From positions 1-64,000 of the forward strand of contig NZ_JBHUJB010000020.1 of assembly GCF_042683245.1 (NCBI RefSeq): DNA of 64,000 bases, given 5' to 3'. This DNA is from Rubritalea tangerina (GTDB lineage: Bacteria > Verrucomicrobiota > Verrucomicrobiia > Verrucomicrobiales > Akkermansiaceae). The translations under genes and the position numbers were made by a program. Under the pieces are notes generated by a model, which did not search any database, was not told the origin of the DNA, and was given only the letters and a program-made list of their open reading frames with translations. Shown here piece by piece: positions 62,153-64,000 of this stretch; position 1 is the first letter of the stretch; each line of letters starts with the position of its first letter.

Positions 62153-63058
62153 GTGGGTAAACCAAAAAGAATTATTATGCCAAATCCATGGACAGGAAGG
62201 GGAAACCCCTACACGAGAGAGGAAGTCATTGAGCGGCTTCAGAAGACCATTGCACGCGAAGAATCGATCATAGCAGCGGGAGCCGGGACCGGAATCTCTG
62301 CAAAGTTTATCGAGAAGGGAGGTGCCGACTTTTTGATTATATATAACTCAGGGCGCTTCAGGATGGCTGGGCATGGTTCGACGGCTGGTTTGATGGCCTA
62401 TGGAGATGCGAATGCTGTGGCGATGGAGATTGGCGAGTATGAGGTATTGCCTGTGGTGGATGAGATTCCGGTTTTATGTGGTGTGCATGCGACGGACCCA
62501 AGGCGGCGGATGTGGCATTGGTTGCAGCAGGTGAAGGCGATGGGCTTTTCAGGAGTGAATAATTTTCCTACACACACCTTGGTGGACGGGCATTTTGGGA
62601 ATGTGTTGAAGGAAACTGGAATGCACTTTGAGAAGGAATATGAGATGGTGGCATTAGCGCGCAAGATGGATCTTTTTACCTCGGTGTATGTGACGAGTGC
62701 TGAGCAAGCAGTTGAGATGGCGAAGGCGGGAGCCGACTCGATTATTGCGCATGCTGGGACGACGATTGGGGGATCGATTGGGGTGACTGGGGCGGTTTGT
62801 TCGATGGATGATGCCGTGAAGTTGACTCAAGAGATTATCGACGCAGCTCGGTCGGTGCGGGATGATATTCTTTTTCTCACTCATGGCGGGCCGATTAGCA
62901 CACCTGCGGATGCAGCTTATGTGAATGAGCGCACGGATGCTGTGGGATTTGTGGGGGCGTCTAGCTTGGAGCGGATGGGGGTGGAGGATTCCATCACGGA
63001 GTTGACCCGGGAATTCAAGCGCATCCCATTGGGGGCTACTGGTCCGATTGGGGTTTAG
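62153..63058 (+). CDS. PEP-hydrolase-family TIM-barrel protein
   Basis: A 301-residue TIM barrel of the phosphoenolpyruvate hydrolase-like family (PF09370). Notable stretches are IIAAGAGTGISAKFIEKGGADFLIIYNSGRFRMAG, found in the family in bacteria, fungi and plants, with the conserved GDAN (residues 84-87), DSIIAHAGTTIGGSIG and LTHGGPISTPADA. The family's biochemical role is unsettled; some plant and fungal members belong to Tm-1-like proteins. The start is GTG 62153, with AGGA just upstream; ATG 62177 is an alternative. It is divergent from an AraC regulator. Confidence 0.85.
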   Translation: MGKPKRIIMPNPWTGRGNPYTREEVIERLQKTIAREESIIAAGAGTGISAKFIEKGGADFLIIYNSGRFRMAGHGSTAGLMAYGDANAVAMEIGEYEVLPVVDEIPVLCGVHATDPRRRMWHWLQQVKAMGFSGVNNFPTHTLVDGHFGNVLKETGMHFEKEYEMVALARKMDLFTSVYVTSAEQAVEMAKAGADSIIAHAGTTIGGSIGVTGAVCSMDDAVKLTQEIIDAARSVRDDILFLTHGGPISTPADAAYVNERTDAVGFVGASSLERMGVEDSITELTREFKRIPLGATGPIGV

Positions 63059-63074
63059 GGTGGTTTTGATTCGA

Positions 63075-63114
63075 TAAAAAAAGCCCAGCTCGTTGAGTGA
63101 GCTGGGCTTTTTTG
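63075..63114 (+). terminator. Bidirectional intrinsic terminator
   Basis: AAGCCCAGCTC (63081-63091) pairs with GAGCTGGGCTT (63099-63109), flanked by A-run and T-run. It lies between the convergent TIM-barrel and PpiC genes and serves both. Confidence 0.9.
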
Positions 63115-63129
63115 TGGGTGTGAGTGGTA

Positions 63130-64000
63130 CTACATTTTGCGATCGATCATGGCTTTACGTCTGAGGCCATTGATCCAGCGTTTGTATTTAGCAGATGATT
63201 TTTCACGTTCGACGTTGCGTCGTACGATTTTGCGGACATCGGGGTCGGACATGCCGGGAGCTGGGCCGAGGGTTTTCTTTTTGACGACGATGATATGGTA
63301 GCCGCCGCCGTCTTCGAGTGGTCCGATGACGGAGCCTGTAGGTTCTTCGAAGATCATGGTGGCGATGACTGGTGAGAGGTCGATGCGGTCGATATCTTCT
63401 TGGAGGCCGCCATCTTCAGCCCAAGCATCTTTGGAATGTGCTTTGGCGAGTTCGGCGAAATCGTCACCGGCTTTCAGCTTCTCGACGATTTCTTCAGTGA
63501 GTTCGAGTTGGCTATCAGGGGTAGCGAGGAGGTTGTCTTCATCGACCTTAGGGATGTAGATCTTTTGGAAGTCGCATTTATCTTTGGTTGTGTCGCGCAG
63601 GTCGGGTTTGATTTTGGCGTATTCTTTGCGCATTTCCTCAGGAGTTGCTGGTGGGGTATCTGAGAATTGCTGGGAGCGCATGGCCTGGACGATGAGCTGT
63701 CTGTGGATGAGCTCGCGGTATTTTTTAAAGGAAATGCCTTTAGATTGGAGTTCTTCGCGGAAGAGTCCGACGTTATTGTTGTAGTCGTTACGGACTTTTC
63801 GGCGGATTTCGGAGTCGATGATATGTTCAGGGATTTGAGCTCCGATTGATTTGAACTCATGGAGGACGAGCTCACGTTCGATGAGTTCATCGAGGATTTT
63901 GGTACGAGCCTCTTCGAGTTCTTTGTAGTAGCTGGGGGTTTTTCGCGGGTATTTTGTGGAGAGGTATGCGCGGAGTGGGGCGAGGGCGAAAGCGACTTCA
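63130..64000 (-). CDS. Periplasmic SurA/PpiC-type peptidylprolyl isomerase, 5' part cut off
   Basis: The open frame runs from the right edge (first full codon ends at 63999) to the stop at 63130, giving at least 289 residues. The outer part is a SurA_N-like helical region with ELIERELVLHEFKSIGAQIP, FREELQSKGISFKKYRELIH and RQLIVQAM. The C-terminal part is a parvulin domain (EEIVEKLKAGDDFAELAKAHS, SVIGPLEDGGGYHIIVV, then a basic tail). It helps outer-membrane proteins fold. The shorter frame that starts at 63681 is an internal part of it, not the true gene start. Confidence 0.88.
   Translation of the reverse strand, partial: EVAFALAPLRAYLSTKYPRKTPSYYKELEEARTKILDELIERELVLHEFKSIGAQIPEHIIDSEIRRKVRNDYNNNVGLFREELQSKGISFKKYRELIHRQLIVQAMRSQQFSDTPPATPEEMRKEYAKIKPDLRDTTKDKCDFQKIYIPKVDEDNLLATPDSQLELTEEIVEKLKAGDDFAELAKAHSKDAWAEDGGLQEDIDRIDLSPVIATMIFEEPTGSVIGPLEDGGGYHIIVVKKKTLGPAPGMSDPDVRKIVRRNVEREKSSAKYKRWINGLRRKAMIDRKM

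Overview
The window looks like a chromosome segment of a heterotrophic, probably marine bacterium of the phylum Verrucomicrobiota (order Verrucomicrobiales; a Rubritalea-like relative is my best guess). This rests on protein families only: five short-tailed PEP-CTERM proteins, a ThuA/PVC-type dehydrogenase/cytochrome c fusion, a formylglycine sulfatase, sialate-esterase-like and GH20 enzymes, an ECF sigma factor overlapping a membrane Ser/Thr kinase, and a LamB-like porin with an N-terminal coiled coil. Housekeeping genes (gltX, leuS, argH, metF, purU, prc, two tRNAs) lie between accessory genes. There is no phage, plasmid, intact IS or CRISPR.

Layout. 0.3-5.2 kb: a DUF1254/DUF1214 protein, then a MetR-like regulator divergent from mesX-mesD, a folate-independent methionine synthase with its DUF1852 partner. 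5.3-9.8 kb: a TauE/SafE exporter, a duplicated 170-bp repeat carrying the 3' end of tRNA-Ser, a CbiX-like chelatase, a PEP-CTERM protein, tRNA-Gly and metF. 10-16 kb: a tail-specific protease, a SprT-like protein, a lone secreted protein, a PEP-CTERM protein and gltX. 16.5-23.7 kb: a dicarboxylate/amino-acid symporter coupled to a second TauE exporter, then an NfeD / ECF sigma / kinase operon. 24-34 kb: hexosaminidase, EF-hand protein, small Cys proteins, an Hsp70 paralogue, a two-esterase operon, a frameshifted DUF4437 cupin gene and purU. 34-45 kb: a PEP-CTERM protein, an outer-membrane protein, leuS with an in-frame repeat insertion, an exbB-exbD-exbD-large-protein operon and a DUF4339 membrane protein. 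45-64 kb: an MscK-like channel, an MFS sugar porter plus LamB-type porin, sulfatase, argH, a XylR-like regulator, PEP-CTERM proteins, the 1.15-kb-residue dehydrogenase fusion, an AraC regulator, a PEP-hydrolase-like TIM barrel and the 3' part of a SurA/PpiC chaperone gene that runs off the right edge.

How the genes fit together. Sulfatase, hexosaminidase, sialate-type and alpha/beta esterases, the LamB/MFS pair and two AraC-type regulators suggest a life spent degrading sulfated or acetylated glycans. PEP-CTERM proteins imply an exosortase elsewhere in the genome. mesXD next to metF suggests two routes to methionine.

The most interesting signals are: (1) a MITE-like repeat family (five copies) with TTA at one or both ends, four of which end exactly on the TAA stop codon of a minus-strand gene; (2) the MetR-mesX-mesD locus with a structured leader; (3) the exbB-exbD-exbD operon ending in a TonB-less 642-residue membrane protein; (4) an in-frame repeat insertion in leuS; and (5) two single-base homopolymer frameshifts. 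Start sites were often ambiguous because Shine-Dalgarno sequences are weak in this genome.
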